Source: Variovorax atrisoli 110B (GTDB taxonomy: Bacteria > Pseudomonadota > Gammaproteobacteria > Burkholderiales > Burkholderiaceae_C). Taken from it: a stretch of 64,000 nucleotides of DNA. The position numbers and the translations under genes are program-made. This document shows positions 7,949-16,550 of the stretch, piece after piece. Positions within the stretch are counted from its first letter, which is position 1. Each line of letters starts with the position of its first letter. Where the stretch lies: positions 1 through 64,000 of the forward strand of contig NZ_KB907467.1 of assembly GCF_000382045.1 (NCBI RefSeq). The letters run 5' to 3'. A model generated the notes under the pieces. The model was given only the letters and a program-made list of their open reading frames with translations, was not told the origin of the DNA and did not search any database.

Positions 7949-8806
7949 ATGCTCGATGGCAACATCCTGCTGCACGGCCTGAACCTGGCCTACGAACTGG
8001 CCACGCTCGCACTCACGACGCTGGGCCTGGCGATCGTCTTCGGCCTGCTCGGCGTCATGAACATGGCGCACGGGGAGTTCGTGATGCTCGGGGCCTATTC
8101 GGTGGTGACGGTGCAGAAGCTGGGGCTGCCGCTGGTGGCAGCGGTTCCCCTGGCGGTGGTGGTGTGCGGCACGCTCGGGTACGTGGTGGAGCGCTGGCTC
8201 ATACGGCCGCTCTATTCGCGGCCCTTCGACACGCTGCTCGCGACCTGGGCGCTGGCCATGCTCCTGAGAAAGCTGGTCGAAGCAGTCTTCGGCAGGGAGT
8301 ACCGGAACGTCGAATCGTCGCTGACCGAACCGATGATGGTCTTCGGTTCGCAGTACCCGGCCTATCGCCTCGCGCTGATCGCTCTGGCAGTGGTCGTGAT
8401 GGCGGGGCTCTTCCTCTGGTATCGGCGCAGTGCGGCCGGGCTTCGAGTGCGCGCCATGACGGCGAATCCCGTTCTTGCGCAGGCGCTGGGCATCAATACC
8501 CGGCGGCTCGCTTCGCAGGCCTTCGTCATCGGGGTCGTGTTCGCCGGCCTTTCCGGCGTGCTGCTTGCGCCGCTGATCCGCATCGAACCGGGCATCGGTG
8601 TCGACTACCTGCTGGACGCCTTCTTCGTGCTGGTCGTCGGCGGGCTCGGGACCTTGGGCGGCATGTTCGGCGGCGTCGGAATCATCGGCGGCTCGCAGGC
8701 CATCGTCAGCAGCGTGGCAGGGCAGACCAGCGGCTACGCGGTCGTGCTGATGCTCTCAATCCTCTTTCTGTGGCTCAAGCCCAATGGCCTTTTTTCGCGA
8801 CGCTAA
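7949..8806 (+). CDS. Branched-chain amino acid/amide ABC transporter permease, LivH type
   Basis: 285 residues, almost wholly hydrophobic with about eight membrane segments. LivH-family landmarks are present: FGLLGVMNMAHGEFVMLGAY near residue 30, RAMTANPVLAQALGIN in the cytoplasmic coupling loop near 168, and GGLGTLGGMFGG near 230. It would form half of the membrane channel together with the LivM part of the next protein. Its 3' end overlaps the next gene by 23 nt, so the two are translationally coupled. Confidence 0.9.
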   Translation: MLDGNILLHGLNLAYELATLALTTLGLAIVFGLLGVMNMAHGEFVMLGAYSVVTVQKLGLPLVAAVPLAVVVCGTLGYVVERWLIRPLYSRPFDTLLATWALAMLLRKLVEAVFGREYRNVESSLTEPMMVFGSQYPAYRLALIALAVVVMAGLFLWYRRSAAGLRVRAMTANPVLAQALGINTRRLASQAFVIGVVFAGLSGVLLAPLIRIEPGIGVDYLLDAFFVLVVGGLGTLGGMFGGVGIIGGSQAIVSSVAGQTSGYAVVLMLSILFLWLKPNGLFSRR

Positions 8807-10520
8807 ATCGGCGGCCTTCCTGGCCGCGGTCCTGGTTGCGCTGCCGTTCGCGTCCAGCGAGTTCGTGGCGTACCAGATCGCCCTGTTCCTGATCTACGGG
8901 ATCGCTGCGCAGGGCGTGGCCCTCTGCTGGGGGCGCCTCGGATTCCTGCCCCTGGGGCACGCGCTCTTCTTCGGGCTGGGTGCCTACCTGTTCGGCGGAA
9001 TGCTCAAGGGCGCGGAGTCGAACCCCGCCCTGTACCTGGCGCTGCCGCTCGCCGTGGTGGCGCCGGCCTTGCTCGCCTACGTCATCGCGCGCCTGGTCTT
9101 CGCCAGAAGCTCGCGCAGCGGCCCCTACTTCTCGCTCATCACGCTTGCGCTGACGATGCTGGGCTTCCTGGCGGCGCAGCAGTGGAGCGGCCTCACCGGC
9201 GGCTTCAACGGCATGACGGACATTCCCGACATTCCCGGCACGGCCCGCTACGAGACCTTGTACTGGCTCGTGGCGGCGGTCGCGGTCATCTCGACGCTCG
9301 TTCTCGCGATGCTGGCGGCCCGGCCCATCGGGGTGATCTGGGAGGCGGTGGCGCAGAACGAGGAGCGGCTTCAGCTGCTCGGGTACGCAACGGACCGGGT
9401 CAAGGCGAACGCCTATGCGTTCTCCGGCTTGCTCGCTGCAGCGGCAGGTGCATTGTTCTCCGCCCACCAGGGCATCGTGACCCCGCAGGCGATGAGCTTC
9501 ATCCTCTCGACCGAGTTCGTGATCTGGGCCGCCGTCGGAGGGAAGGGGAGTTCGCTGGGGCCGTTGCTCGGTGCCACCGTGGTCGGCTACGCGTCCGCCG
9601 AGCTTCGTGAGCAGTTCCTCTACTGGGAAGTCGCCGTGGCGGCCCTCTTCATCGTCGTGGTGCTGTTCCTGCCGAACGGCGTCGCCGGTCTGCTGAAGCG
9701 CCGGGCCGATCCGCGCCACAGCGAAGATTCACCCGCCCCCGCCACGCATGAAGCAGCCACGACCACGGCGCCCGTCTCCCTGACCCTCGATGGGGTGAAG
9801 ACGGCCCAGTCGGGCGTGACGATTCTCGACGGGCTTTCCCTGGCCCTCAGCGGGCCCGGCATCCGCTGCGTCATCGGTCCCAATGGCGCGGGCAAGACTT
9901 CCTCGTTCAACGTCATCACAGGGCGACTTCCGCTTCTGGGCGGAGGCGTCACGCTCAACGGCCACGATATCGGCGGGTTGTCTGCATGGCGCGTGGCGCG
10001 CAAGGGCATCGGACGCAAGATGCAGGTGCCATCGGTCTTTCCCGACCTCACGGTGCGCGAGAACCTGGGCCTGGCCGTGTGGGCCGGACGGGCATCCGCC
10101 GTCGACACGCTGAGACGGGCCACGCTGGGGTGGCACACCAGCCTTCTCGCCGAGATCCTGCAGGAGTTTCCCGCCCTCGCGTCGCAACTCGACGCACCGG
10201 CCGGCACTCTGGCGCAAGGGCATCGGCAAGCGCTGGAACTGGCGATGACGCTACTTCCCGAGCCGAAGCTGGTGTTGCTGGACGAGCCCTGCGCGGGCCT
10301 GTCGCCCGGCGAGACCCATCAGATGATCGATGCCATCAAGGCCCTGGTGAGCCGGATCGGTGCGGCTGCGCTGCTGATCGAGCACGACATCACGGCGGTG
10401 GATGCCATGGGCGGCGACGTGTATGTGCTGCACCAGGGGCGCCTTCTCGACAAGGGTTCGCTCGCGGACATCCAGGCCAGCGCAGCGGTGCGGGCGGTGT
10501 ATGCGGGAGGTCGCAAATGA
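8784..10520 (+). CDS. Fused LivM-type permease and LivG-type ATPase
   Basis: 578 residues. Residues 1 to ~300 are a LivM permease (ALCWGRLGFLPLGHALFFG, AVAQNEERLQLLGY, GGKGSSLGPLLGA). After a Pro/Ala/Thr-rich linker, residues ~330-578 are an ABC ATPase: Walker A GPNGAGKT, signature LAQGHRQALELA (the usual LSGGQ is altered) and Walker B LVLLDEPCAGLSPGE. One chain thus supplies one permease half and one ATPase half. The reading frame is continuous through the linker with no sign of sequence error. It overlaps livH upstream and the LivF gene downstream (ATGA). Confidence 0.9.
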   Translation: MAFFRDAKSAAFLAAVLVALPFASSEFVAYQIALFLIYGIAAQGVALCWGRLGFLPLGHALFFGLGAYLFGGMLKGAESNPALYLALPLAVVAPALLAYVIARLVFARSSRSGPYFSLITLALTMLGFLAAQQWSGLTGGFNGMTDIPDIPGTARYETLYWLVAAVAVISTLVLAMLAARPIGVIWEAVAQNEERLQLLGYATDRVKANAYAFSGLLAAAAGALFSAHQGIVTPQAMSFILSTEFVIWAAVGGKGSSLGPLLGATVVGYASAELREQFLYWEVAVAALFIVVVLFLPNGVAGLLKRRADPRHSEDSPAPATHEAATTTAPVSLTLDGVKTAQSGVTILDGLSLALSGPGIRCVIGPNGAGKTSSFNVITGRLPLLGGGVTLNGHDIGGLSAWRVARKGIGRKMQVPSVFPDLTVRENLGLAVWAGRASAVDTLRRATLGWHTSLLAEILQEFPALASQLDAPAGTLAQGHRQALELAMTLLPEPKLVLLDEPCAGLSPGETHQMIDAIKALVSRIGAAALLIEHDITAVDAMGGDVYVLHQGRLLDKGSLADIQASAAVRAVYAGGRK

Positions 10521-11203
10521 CTCTGGTCTTCAAGGAATTGGTATGCGGCTACGGCGACACCGTCGTGGTCCGCGGAGTGTCCGGAGAAATCCGGCCCGGT
10601 CATGCGCTCGCCATCGTGGGAAGAAACGGCGTCGGCAAGAGCACGCTGATGAAGGCCCTGGCTGGCCAGTTGCCGCTCACGAGCGGCGATATCGAATGGA
10701 AAGGCCAGGCTCTCGGCGACCGGCCGCTGCACGCGCGCCTCGGCCTGGGAATCGCATTCGCGCCGCAAGAGAACGTCGTGTTCGGCGAGCTGACGGTGGC
10801 GGACAACCTGTGGCTGCACCTCGACGACCGGAAGGCCGAACGGTACGAGGAGGTCTTCCAGCACTTCCCGCTGCTTCAGCGCCGGCTCGCCCAGCGGGCG
10901 GGCTCGCTCAGCGGCGGCGAGCGCAAGCTGCTGTCCTTCGCACGGACCATGGGACTGCAGGCCAGGCTCTCGATGCTCGACGAACCCACCGAGGGCGTCC
11001 AGCCGGAGAACATCGACCGGATGGCCGCGATGGTCAATCGCAGGAAGGCCGCCGGCGATTCATTCATCATCGTCGAGCAGAACCTGGAGTTCGTGGCGGC
11101 CTTTGCCGACTCGGTGCTGGTGCTGGACCACGGCGAGGTCGTCCTGCAGGGCAGCTTCGCCGCCCTGGGCCGCGAGCGGATCGAGCAGCACATGGTGGTG
11201 TGA
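10517..11203 (+). CDS. HAAT-type ABC transporter ATP-binding protein, LivF type
   Basis: 228 residues. Walker A is GRNGVGKST near residue 35. The Q-loop region reads FAPQENVVFGELTV, the signature is SLSGGERKLLSFAR, Walker B is LSMLDEPTEGVQPENI and the switch His is replaced by Gln (IIVEQNLEF), as is normal in LivF. It starts inside the stop of the fused permease-ATPase (ATGA), so expression is coupled. It is the last gene of the amidase-amide transporter operon; the LysR gene beyond is convergent. Confidence 0.9.
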   Translation: MTLVFKELVCGYGDTVVVRGVSGEIRPGHALAIVGRNGVGKSTLMKALAGQLPLTSGDIEWKGQALGDRPLHARLGLGIAFAPQENVVFGELTVADNLWLHLDDRKAERYEEVFQHFPLLQRRLAQRAGSLSGGERKLLSFARTMGLQARLSMLDEPTEGVQPENIDRMAAMVNRRKAAGDSFIIVEQNLEFVAAFADSVLVLDHGEVVLQGSFAALGRERIEQHMVV

Positions 11204-11245
11204 GCGTCCTTGCTCGAGGCGCGACGCGTGTTGCCTACTGTTTCT

Positions 11246-12148
11246 TCAGGCTGCCGTCAGCGCGCGAAGCTCCTCGAGCAGCTTGACGGAGGGGCCCGGC
11301 AGCATGCCGGAGCGCCTGCGAAAGGCGGTCAGCATTCTCCTGTCGCTCGCGCCCGGAATGTCGAGCGCATCGATCAGCCCGGCCTTTCGCTCGGCGTCAT
11401 ACATCGGCGCCGGCATCCAGCCGAGAAAGCCCGAATGCCCGATCAGGCTCTTGAGCGCCATGACCGAGCGCGTCTCGACGACCACGTTGGGCAGCGCCAG
11501 GTTCTGCCGTGCGAACACGCTCTTCATGTGCTCGAACGGCCCCGTTCCCTTCGGAAGGATCGCCCAGCGCTCGCCCAGGGTGTCTGACAGCTTGAGCTTG
11601 CGTTTCTTGCGCAGCGGGTGGTGGCGGCCGGCCACGACGTAGCTGGTGTCCTCCCATCTGCAGTCCTTCACGGCAACGATCTCGGCCGTGTCCTCCGTGT
11701 CGACCCCGAGCGCCAGGTCGATCTCGTGCGAGACGAGCGCGTCCGCCAGCCGGTCCCAGACGCCTTCGATGATCTGGACCTGAAGGTTGGGCCACTTGCT
11801 GCAGGTCCGGCCAATGGCCGAAGGCAGCACGAGGCAGGCGATGCTGCCGACCGCGCCGACGCGGATCGTGCCCTTCGCCAGCCCGAGCATGGCCTTGATG
11901 TTCTCGCTCGCGTGCTCCGATTCGCGCTGCAGCAGCAGCGCATGCGGCTGCAGCGCGCGGCCCACGTCAGTGAGCTGCATCCCCTTCGAGTGGCGCTCGA
12001 ACAGCGGCGCCCCGGCCTGTTCTTCCAGCCTGCGGATCGTGCGGCTCAGTGCGGGCTGGGTGATGTTGAGCGCGTCGGCCGCTCGCCCGAGGCTTCCCGA
12101 CGAAACGATGGCGTTGAAGGCGACGAGTTGCTGTAGATCGAAAGTCAT
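11246..12148 (-). CDS. LysR-family transcriptional regulator
   Basis: 300 residues from the ATG of MTFDLQQLVAF; a longer in-frame extension exists but runs into the intergenic region and is unlikely. The N-terminal winged helix (residues 3-62) contains GSLGRAADALNITQPALSRT, and the rest is a LysR substrate-binding domain (GTIRVGAVGS, ALPNVVVETRSVMAL). It is divergent from mdlC with 118 nt between the starts, the usual arrangement for a LysR protein controlling its neighbour. An aromatic or mandelate-pathway effector is a reasonable guess. Confidence 0.9.
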   Translation of the reverse strand: MTFDLQQLVAFNAIVSSGSLGRAADALNITQPALSRTIRRLEEQAGAPLFERHSKGMQLTDVGRALQPHALLLQRESEHASENIKAMLGLAKGTIRVGAVGSIACLVLPSAIGRTCSKWPNLQVQIIEGVWDRLADALVSHEIDLALGVDTEDTAEIVAVKDCRWEDTSYVVAGRHHPLRKKRKLKLSDTLGERWAILPKGTGPFEHMKSVFARQNLALPNVVVETRSVMALKSLIGHSGFLGWMPAPMYDAERKAGLIDALDIPGASDRRMLTAFRRRSGMLPGPSVKLLEELRALTAA

Positions 12149-12163
12149 GCCAAACGGTAATGA

Positions 12164-12178
12164 CTTTTTCTCGAAAAG
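12164..12178. promoter_or_regulatory. Candidate LysR operator dyad between lysR and mdlC
   Basis: CTTTT and AAAAG arms separated by 5 nt form a short dyad in the A+T-rich part of the divergent lysR-mdlC intergenic region, 15 nt upstream of the lysR start. LysR regulators bind A+T-rich dyads in this position. The assignment is inference. Confidence 0.3.
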
Positions 12179-12266
12179 GCAATTTTCAAGATGGGAGCGC
12201 GATTCCACACTCCCGCCATCGAGACAGCATTGCGAGTTCGCGGTGCACAGCAGGAAGAAACACGCA

Positions 12267-13898
12267 ATGACCGGATCCGCACCGCACGCCGCTGCCGCGA
12301 CGCCCGCACACCCCACCACCGCCGCGGGCAGCATCACCGTTCGCGAGGCCGTGTTCGACCTCATGCGCCGCTTCGGAATGACCTCCGTGTTCGCGAATCC
12401 GGGGTCGACCGAGCTGCCGATGTTCCGCGACTTCCCCAGCGATTTCCGCTACATCCTCGGCCTGCAGGAGGCCTGCGTCGTGGGCATGGCGGACGGCTAC
12501 GCGCAGGCGACCCGGAACGCGTCGTTCGTGAATCTCCATTCGGCGGCCGGCGTCGGCAACGCCATGGGCAACATCTTCACGGCCTTCAAGAACCGCACGC
12601 CGATGGTGATCACCGCCGGGCAGCAGGCGCGTTCGATCCTTCCGTTCGACCCGTTCCTGTCGTCGGCCCAGGCCACCGAGCTGCCGAAGCCCTACGTCAA
12701 ATGGAGCATCGAACCGGCCCGCGCGCAAGACGTGCCGCTCGCGATCGCCAGGGCCTACTACCTGGCCATGATGCCGCCTTGCGGTCCGGTGCTGGTGTCG
12801 GTGCCCGTGGACGACTGGGACCAGCACACCGAGCGGGTTCCGACCCGGGCCGTGAGCACCCGGACACGTCCGGAGCCCGAGCTCATCGCCCGGATCTCGG
12901 CCGCGCTGGAGGCAAGCGAGCGCCCGGCATTCGTGGTGGGCGCCGCCGCCGATCGGGACGGCGCGTGGAACGAAGTCGTCGCATTGGCGGAAGCCCACAA
13001 CGCCCGCGTGTGGGTCGCGCCGATGTCCGGACGCTGCAGCTTTCCGGAAGACCATCGCCTGTTCGCCGGCTTCCTTCCCGCCATGCGCGAGCGCATCGTC
13101 GAACTGCTCGAAGGCCACGATCTCATCCTCGCCATCGGCGCGCCGGCCTTCGCCTATCACGTCGAAGGCGCGGGCCCTCATGTGCCCGCCGGCGCAGCGC
13201 TGTGCCAGTTGACCGAGGACCCGGACACCGCGGCCTGGGCGCCCGTCGGCATCTCGGCCGTCGGCAGCATCCGGCTGGGATTGCTGGACCTGCTCGCCGT
13301 GCCGCCGAAGAAGACGCGTCCTCTGCCCCCCGCGAGAAAGGCCGCAGCGCGTGCGGAGCCGACGCCGCTGATGTCGGTCGCCTACGTGCTGCAAACGCTC
13401 GCGGAAGCAAAAAAGCCGGAACACATCGTGGTCGAAGAGGCGCCGAGCGCACGGCCCGTGATGCAGGCCCACCTGCCCTTCACCCGCAGCGAGACCTTCT
13501 ACACGATGGACAGCGGCGGCCTCGGCTACGGCATGCCTGCGTCCGTGGGCGTTGCATTGGGCAAGCCCGGCAGCCGGGTCATCTGCCTGATCGGCGACGG
13601 ATCGAGCATGTACTCCATCCAGGCGCTCTGGAGCGCTGCTCAGAACAAGCTGCCGATCACCTTCGTGATCCTGAACAACCGGCGGTACGCCGCCCTGCAG
13701 GACTTTGCGCCGGTGTTCGGCTTCTCGCCCACCGACGTCGTGCAGGGCACCGAACTGCCCGACCTCGACTTCCCGTCGCTCGCCAAGGGAATGGGATGCG
13801 CCGCAGTGCGCGTGACCGACCCGGCCGATCTGCGCAAGGCGCTCGACGAGGCCCTGGCCAGCGACGTGCCCTGTGTCGTGGAGGTCCGGGTCGCCTGA
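12267..13898 (+). CDS. mdlC: Thiamine-diphosphate-dependent benzoylformate decarboxylase
   Basis: 543 residues. It follows the P. putida benzoylformate decarboxylase landmarks: NPGSTELP with Ser47, EACVVGMADGYAQ with Glu68, and NLHSAAGVGNAMG with His91 (the active-site His of the family). VKW(S)-EPA, AGQQAR and IGAPAFAYH (second active-site His) follow. The ThDP-Mg motif is GDGSSMYSIQALW...NN. It would convert (hydroxy)benzoylformate to the benzaldehyde plus CO2. The N-terminal ~20 residues (Ala/Pro/Thr-rich) are longer than usual; the ATG at 12267 is the only sensible start. It is followed by an aldehyde dehydrogenase, as in mandelate operons. Confidence 0.88.
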   Translation: MTGSAPHAAAATPAHPTTAAGSITVREAVFDLMRRFGMTSVFANPGSTELPMFRDFPSDFRYILGLQEACVVGMADGYAQATRNASFVNLHSAAGVGNAMGNIFTAFKNRTPMVITAGQQARSILPFDPFLSSAQATELPKPYVKWSIEPARAQDVPLAIARAYYLAMMPPCGPVLVSVPVDDWDQHTERVPTRAVSTRTRPEPELIARISAALEASERPAFVVGAAADRDGAWNEVVALAEAHNARVWVAPMSGRCSFPEDHRLFAGFLPAMRERIVELLEGHDLILAIGAPAFAYHVEGAGPHVPAGAALCQLTEDPDTAAWAPVGISAVGSIRLGLLDLLAVPPKKTRPLPPARKAAARAEPTPLMSVAYVLQTLAEAKKPEHIVVEEAPSARPVMQAHLPFTRSETFYTMDSGGLGYGMPASVGVALGKPGSRVICLIGDGSSMYSIQALWSAAQNKLPITFVILNNRRYAALQDFAPVFGFSPTDVVQGTELPDLDFPSLAKGMGCAAVRVTDPADLRKALDEALASDVPCVVEVRVA

Positions 13899-13966
13899 CC
13901 TTGCCGATCGTTCCCGCGTCCAAAGGCGGGAGGAATTTTTTCAAACCATCCTACGGAGACAAGCCG

Positions 13967-15415
13967 ATGAAGATTTCGATGTTGATCAATGGCGAGCGCA
14001 CGGACGCCCGCGACGGCGCAACCTTTGAGCGGCGCAACCCTCTGGACGGCAGCGTGGCGACGATCGCACCCGCGGCGACGACGCAGGACGCCATTGCCGC
14101 GGTGGATGCCGCAGCCGAGGCCTTCAGGACCTGGTCGACCACCGGCCCCAGCGAACGCAGGGCGCTGCTCATGAAGGCTTCGCACGCGCTGGAAGCCAAG
14201 GCCGAGGCCTTCGCCGCGGCCGTCGCCGCCGAGACCGGCGCATCGGCCATCTGGGCAGGTTTCAATGTCCACCTCGCCGCAGGCATGCTGCTGGAAGCCG
14301 CATCGCTCACCACCCAGATCAGCGGCGAGGTCATCCCCTCGGACGTGCCGGGCAACATGGCCATGGCCGTGCGGCAGCCTGCGGGTGTGGTCCTCGGCAT
14401 CGCGCCCTGGAACGCGCCGGTGATTCTGGCCGTGCGAGCCATCGCGACGCCGCTGGCCTGCGGCAACACGGTGGTTCTCAAGGGCAGCGAGATCTGCCCC
14501 GCCACGCACGGGCTGATCATCGAGGCGCTGCAGGAGGCGGGGCTTCCCAAGGGCGTGGTGAACTTCGTGACCAACGCGCCCGCGGACGCCGCCGCCGTCG
14601 TCGAAGCGATGGTGGCGCACCCCGCGGTCCGACGCGTCAACTTCACGGGCTCGACCCACGTCGGCAAGCTCATCGCAGCCACCTGCGCCAAGTACCTCAA
14701 GCCGGTCGTGCTCGAACTCGGCGGCAAGGCCCCGCTGGTCATCCTGGACGACGCCGATGTCGATGCTGCCGTCAACGCGGCGGTGTTCGGTGCCTTCGCC
14801 AACTCCGGACAGATCTGCATGTCGACCGAGCGCATCGTCGTCGACGAGAGCATCGCCGACGAGTTCGTCGCCAAGCTCAGCGCCCGGGCCGCCAGCCTGC
14901 CGCTGGGCGATCCGCGGCAGGGGCCCGTGGTGCTCGGTTCGGTGGTCGACCTGAGCACGGTCAATCGCTGCAACGAACTGATCGACGATGCGCTTGCCAA
15001 GGGCGCCAAGCTCATCATCGGCGGCAAGGCGAAGGACACGCTGATGCCCGCGACGCTGCTCGATCACGTCACCTCGGAAATGCGCATCTTCCGGGAAGAG
15101 GCGTTCGGCCCCGTGAAGGGCATCGTTCGCGTCCGCGGTGTGGAAGCAGCGGTTGCCTGCGCCAACGACAACGAGTACGGCCTCGCAGCCGCGGTGTTCG
15201 GCCGCGACGTGGCGCGCGCCATCCAGGTGGCGGGGCGCATCGAGTCGGGCATCTGCCATGTGAACGGCCCCACCGTCCATGACGAAGCACAGATGCCGTT
15301 CGGCGGCGTCAAGGGCAGCGGCATCGGCCGCTTCGGCGGCAAGGCCGGCGTGGAGGCGTTCACCGAGCTGCGCTGGCTGACGGTGCAGACCACGCCGCGC
15401 CAATACCCCTTCTAG
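13967..15415 (+). CDS. NAD(P)-dependent aldehyde dehydrogenase (benzaldehyde/vanillin dehydrogenase-like)
   Basis: 482 residues, complete ALDH. It has GIAPWNAPVILA (substrate and cofactor channel), NFTGSTHVGK, the general base Glu in LELGGKAPLVIL, the nucleophile Cys in NSGQICMSTER, and EEAFGPV plus PFGGVKGSGIGRFGG near the C-terminus. The sequence style is that of the vanillin/salicylaldehyde/benzaldehyde dehydrogenases. Next to mdlC it should oxidise the (hydroxy)benzaldehyde to (hydroxy)benzoate. It starts 68 nt after mdlC with CGGAGA 5' of the ATG. Confidence 0.88.
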   Translation: MKISMLINGERTDARDGATFERRNPLDGSVATIAPAATTQDAIAAVDAAAEAFRTWSTTGPSERRALLMKASHALEAKAEAFAAAVAAETGASAIWAGFNVHLAAGMLLEAASLTTQISGEVIPSDVPGNMAMAVRQPAGVVLGIAPWNAPVILAVRAIATPLACGNTVVLKGSEICPATHGLIIEALQEAGLPKGVVNFVTNAPADAAAVVEAMVAHPAVRRVNFTGSTHVGKLIAATCAKYLKPVVLELGGKAPLVILDDADVDAAVNAAVFGAFANSGQICMSTERIVVDESIADEFVAKLSARAASLPLGDPRQGPVVLGSVVDLSTVNRCNELIDDALAKGAKLIIGGKAKDTLMPATLLDHVTSEMRIFREEAFGPVKGIVRVRGVEAAVACANDNEYGLAAAVFGRDVARAIQVAGRIESGICHVNGPTVHDEAQMPFGGVKGSGIGRFGGKAGVEAFTELRWLTVQTTPRQYPF

Positions 15416-15561
15416 GACACGCACAGGCGCGCAAGCGCACAGACGCGCCGGCGTCATCGCCGGGCGTCATCTCACCGTCGGCAAAGCGCCGAGGTGAACG
15501 AGCGAAAGCATGCGGCAGCGACACCGCCGCACCCCGATTCCTAAAACCGGAGACAAGAGAA

Positions 15562-16539
15562 ATGAAGTTTGCTTCGATGAGCCGCCGGGCACTCGCCTGC
15601 GCCCTGATCACCCTGGCCGCCGCACCCGCCGTGGCGCTCGCACAGGATCAAAAGCCGATCGAATGGGTCGTCGGCTATGCCGCCGGCGGCGGCTCCGACA
15701 CCGTGGCGCGAACGATCGCCGAGGAGATGGGCAAGTCGTTGAAGCGCACGATCATCGTGAGCAACAAGCCCGGTGCCGCAACGAACATCGCCGCCGACTA
15801 CGTGGCGAAATCGAAGGACTACGGGAACATCATGTTCACCGCCGACTTCGCCACGCTGGCGGCCAACCCGGCACTGTTCGCCAAACTGCCGTACGACGCG
15901 GAGAAGGACTTCGTGCCGGTGGGCATGCTCGCGAGATTCCCGCTGCTGCTGGTCGTTCATCCGAGCAACCCCGCGAACAACCTGAAGGAGTTCATCGCGT
16001 GGGTCAAGGCCAACCCCAACGGTGCGAACTTCGCATCGGCGGGAGCCGGCAGTCCCCAGCACCTGGCCGCGGAACTGTTCAAGGAACGCACCGGGCTCGC
16101 GCTGCAGCACGTGGCCTACCGCGGCGGCGCGCCGGCGGTCATCGATCTCGTGGGAGGCCAGATTCCGTTCGCGCTCATGGACAGCGCCACGGTCCAGCAA
16201 TACGTGGTGTCGGGCAAGCTCAAGGCACTGGGCGTGGCCAGCAAGGAACGCCTGAAGAATTTCCCCGACGTTCCCACGCTCTCCGAGCAGGGCCTGAGCG
16301 GCTTCGATGCGTCCGCCTGGCAGGGGCTGGTCGTTCCCAAGGGGACTCCGCCCGAAACGGTCGCAGCACTGAACAAGACGCTGCAGGCCGCGCTCGCCTC
16401 CACGCCGGTGAAGGCGCGGCTGGAAACGCTGTCGCTCGAAGCACTGCCCGGCACGCCGCAGCAGATGACTTCCTATGTGCATGCGGAACGCGAGCGCTGG
16501 GGCGCGCTGATCCGCAAGAACCAGATCCGCCTCGACTGA
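15562..16539 (+). CDS. Bug-family (tripartite tricarboxylate transporter) substrate-binding protein
   Basis: 325 residues with a signal peptide cleaved near ALA-QDQ (about residue 28). Bug landmarks are VVGYAAGGGSDTVAR, NKPGAATNIAADYVAKS, HVAYRGGAPAVIDLVGGQI and FPDVPTLSEQGL. It would bind a carboxylate, here perhaps a mandelate or benzoate, in the periplasm. No TctA/TctB membrane genes lie in the window, as is common for this expanded family. It is in the same direction as the aldehyde dehydrogenase and ends 11 nt before pobA. Confidence 0.92.
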   Translation: MKFASMSRRALACALITLAAAPAVALAQDQKPIEWVVGYAAGGGSDTVARTIAEEMGKSLKRTIIVSNKPGAATNIAADYVAKSKDYGNIMFTADFATLAANPALFAKLPYDAEKDFVPVGMLARFPLLLVVHPSNPANNLKEFIAWVKANPNGANFASAGAGSPQHLAAELFKERTGLALQHVAYRGGAPAVIDLVGGQIPFALMDSATVQQYVVSGKLKALGVASKERLKNFPDVPTLSEQGLSGFDASAWQGLVVPKGTPPETVAALNKTLQAALASTPVKARLETLSLEALPGTPQQMTSYVHAERERWGALIRKNQIRLD

Positions 16540-16550
16540 AGGTCCACCTC

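Noticed and set aside
12191..15415. A 1074-codon frame running through mdlC into the aldehyde dehydrogenase
   Set aside because: Only the part from 13967 is the aldehyde dehydrogenase; the upstream part is an out-of-frame, Arg-rich reading of mdlC.
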